From assembly GCF_009663465.1 (NCBI RefSeq), contig NZ_QXHU01000001.1, positions 1-64,000 of the forward strand: DNA of 64,000 bases, written 5' to 3'. The notes below the pieces were generated by a model. It did not search any database. It saw only the letters and a program-made list of their open reading frames with translations, and was not told the DNA's origin. This stretch comes from Riemerella anatipestifer. Its GTDB lineage: Bacteria > Bacteroidota > Bacteroidia > Flavobacteriales > Weeksellaceae. Shown piece after piece: positions 62,755 through 64,000 of the stretch; the first letter of the stretch is position 1; every line of letters begins with the position of its first letter. A program made the position numbers and the translations under genes.

Positions 62755-62922
62755 AAAGGCTCGTAGGAATACAAAAATGGTAATGAGGAACACAAAAACC
62801 GCCGTGAGGAATACAATAAAGGCTTGTAGGAATACAAGAATGACCGTGAGGAATAGAAGAATGATTGTGAGGAGCTCATTATTTTAATGAGGAATTAAAA
62901 AACAGCTTTGAGGAATAGGAGA
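62755..62922. repeat. 21-bp-periodic intergenic array (locus 3)
   Basis: Eight consecutive 21-bp units (starts 62755, 62776, 62797, 62818, 62839, 62860, 62881, 62902) with no indel. Most units carry TGAGGAA or GTAGGAA at the same columns (about 9-15), followed by TACAA or a relative, and begin with AATG. One unit reads AATGACCGTGAGGAATAGAA. It lies between the divergent lipoprotein and E1 dehydrogenase genes, about 78 bp from the lipoprotein start and 235 bp from the E1 start. Confidence 0.85.
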
Positions 62923-63129
62923 ATGAACAGTTTTTATTCATAAAATTGAAAATAATTCAAAAAAATACTTTAGTAAACCTCGTAACCTTACAGAATTATC
63001 TTATCAAGAGCTTTATTTCTCAGTTGCCAACCTCATTTTCTGTCCTGGTCAATCCTATGATTGGAGGTAGGTGATTTTTTTCAGCACGAATTAAAATAGG
63101 CTACCCTAAAATATTTCGTTTAGAATTAT
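62923..63129. other. Intergenic region between array 3 and the E1 promoter
   Basis: No ORF of note. AT-rich with no terminator-like hairpin; I see nothing further in it. Confidence 0.4.
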
Positions 63130-63137
63130 TATATTTG
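63130..63137 (+). promoter_or_regulatory. E1 dehydrogenase -7 box
   Basis: TATATTTG, exact TAnnTTTG match, 19 nt before ATG 63157; no clear -33 element. Confidence 0.5.
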
Positions 63138-63156
63138 TCAAAATTCAAAACGAGTT

Positions 63157-64000
63157 ATGAGTACAACTTACATAGAGTCTCAAAAAGTATCTTTTGAGGA
63201 TTTTAAAAATAGTATTTTAAACGATTATAAACTAGGGAGAATTTCCCGAGAGATGTCCTATCTAGGTAGGAGAGAAGTGCTTACAGGAAAAGCAAAATTT
63301 GGTATCTTTGGTGATGGTAAAGAGTTGCCACAGTTGGCGATGGCAAGGGTGTTTAGAAATGGCGATTTTAGGTCGGGATATTACAGAGACCAGACTTTCG
63401 CCTTAGCGATACAAGCCGTAAGTGTAGAGAGTTTTTTCGCACAGCTTTATGCAGATACAAGTGTAGAAAGAGAGCCCGCATCGGCAGGAAGACAAATGAA
63501 CGGGCATTACGCTACTAGAAGCCTTAACGAAGATGGTAGTTGGAAAAACTTAACAGAACAGAAAAACATTTCTTCCGATATATCGCCTACGGCGGGGCAG
63601 ATGCCTAGACTTTTAGGTTTAGCACAAGCCTCCAAAATTTATAAAGAAATCCAGTTTGAAGGTTCAGAAAAATTCTCTCGTAATGGCAACGAGGTAGCTT
63701 TTGGGACGATAGGAGATGCCTCCACTGCGGAAGGTCATTTTTGGGAAACCCTCAATGCTGCGTGTGCCTTGCAAGTCCCTATGATTGTAAGTATTTGGGA
63801 CGATGGGTATGGTATTTCTGTGCCTACACACAACCAAAGAGCCAAAGCAGATATTACCGAAATGCTATCAGGTTTCCAAAGAAAAGAAGGTAAAGCTGAA
63901 GGTTGCGAAATCATTACCGTAAAGGCGTGGGATTATCCAGCTTTGCTAGACGCTTACGCTAGAGCAGAAGATTTTGCAAGGAATCAAAGCATTCCAGTGG
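63157..64000 (+). CDS. 2-oxoacid dehydrogenase E1 component (3' end outside window)
   Basis: 281 residues are visible, and the frame stays open to the window end. Thiamine-diphosphate-binding E1 fold: YRDQTFALAIQ near residue 75, NGHYATRSLNEDG, SPTAGQMPRLLGLA, then the ThDP/Mg motif GDASTAEGHFWETLNAACAL (about residue 186) and WDDGYGISVPTH. In Flavobacteriia this gene usually encodes a fused alpha+beta E1 acting on branched-chain 2-oxoacids; the beta part and substrate cannot be confirmed here. It would decarboxylate the 2-oxoacid and pass the acyl group to E2. Confidence 0.88.
   Translation, partial: MSTTYIESQKVSFEDFKNSILNDYKLGRISREMSYLGRREVLTGKAKFGIFGDGKELPQLAMARVFRNGDFRSGYYRDQTFALAIQAVSVESFFAQLYADTSVEREPASAGRQMNGHYATRSLNEDGSWKNLTEQKNISSDISPTAGQMPRLLGLAQASKIYKEIQFEGSEKFSRNGNEVAFGTIGDASTAEGHFWETLNAACALQVPMIVSIWDDGYGISVPTHNQRAKADITEMLSGFQRKEGKAEGCEIITVKAWDYPALLDAYARAEDFARNQSIPV

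Overview
The window is chromosomal DNA of a low-GC member of the Flavobacteriia (Bacteroidota). The best guess from gene content is the Weeksellaceae, in the Riemerella/Chryseobacterium group. Support: promoters of the Bacteroidota form TTTG-N19-21-TAnnTTTG; start codons usually without a Shine-Dalgarno sequence; type IX secretion and gliding genes (gldJ, porU, porV, gldF, gldG); a GT117/DUF2723 glycosyltransferase; an S46 dipeptidyl peptidase; a Flavobacteria-type 6S RNA beside zapA; and an E1 dehydrogenase that looks like the one-polypeptide kind. The genus is an inference; no rRNA gene is present to fix it.

Layout. 1-1.7 kb: 3' part of a large Ig-repeat/FISUMP surface protein. 2-6.2 kb: tRNA-Ala(GGC), a DUF2007 protein, a TlpA-like thioredoxin, purA and lysS. 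6.3-9.3 kb: an accessory patch with a hypothetical protein, a 21-bp-periodic intergenic array and three tandem copies of a YD-repeat-like secreted protein gene, the third broken. 9.5-13.5 kb: SRPBCC protein, Nudix hydrolase, murF, gldJ. 13.7-22.8 kb: porU-porV, a SAM hydrolase, hemJ, gldF-gldG. 22.8-31.7 kb: glycosyltransferase, recQ, kdsD-like isomerase, tatC, GT117 protein. 32-37.3 kb: a peroxide-defence set (peroxiredoxin, thioredoxin, DUF6952-like), an aminotransferase, a 48-aa membrane peptide, an IS256-type transposase remnant and metG. 37.4-40.4 kb: SDR-membrane protein-AraC cassette, then a 63-bp tandem array. 40.4-49.7 kb: purB, a metal/corrinoid-type binding lipoprotein, tRNA-Arg(ACG), a DUF4268 protein, an S46 peptidase, nucleoside phosphorylase, SUI1, rny, 6S RNA, zapA and a coiled-coil partner. 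50-58.5 kb: parE, a membrane protein, parC, rel/spoT, nhaA. 58.8-64 kb: M16 peptidase, a lipoprotein, a third 21-bp array and the 5' end of an E1 dehydrogenase gene.

How it fits together. Most of the window is housekeeping. The T9SS and gliding genes are the clearest functional group: GldJ (outer-membrane lipoprotein), PorU (sortase) and PorV (shuttle) lie within 7 kb, with the GldFG transporter close by. ParE/ParC, Rel, RNase Y, 6S RNA and ZapA form a replication, growth-control and division neighbourhood.

The most unusual signal is non-coding. Three separate intergenic arrays (about 6960-7240, 39876-40309, 62755-62922) all run in an exact 21-bp register, about two helical turns. Two of them share an A-rich/GACC-nnn-GAGG core, and the third has a similar motif with a two-base spacer. 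One array shows paired base changes across a short inverted repeat; in another, all differences between copies are transitions. I know of no described element of this kind. Other points of note are three genes whose -7 box lies 3-4 nt from the start codon (possible leaderless mRNAs) and an OxyR-like dyad upstream of the peroxiredoxin gene.
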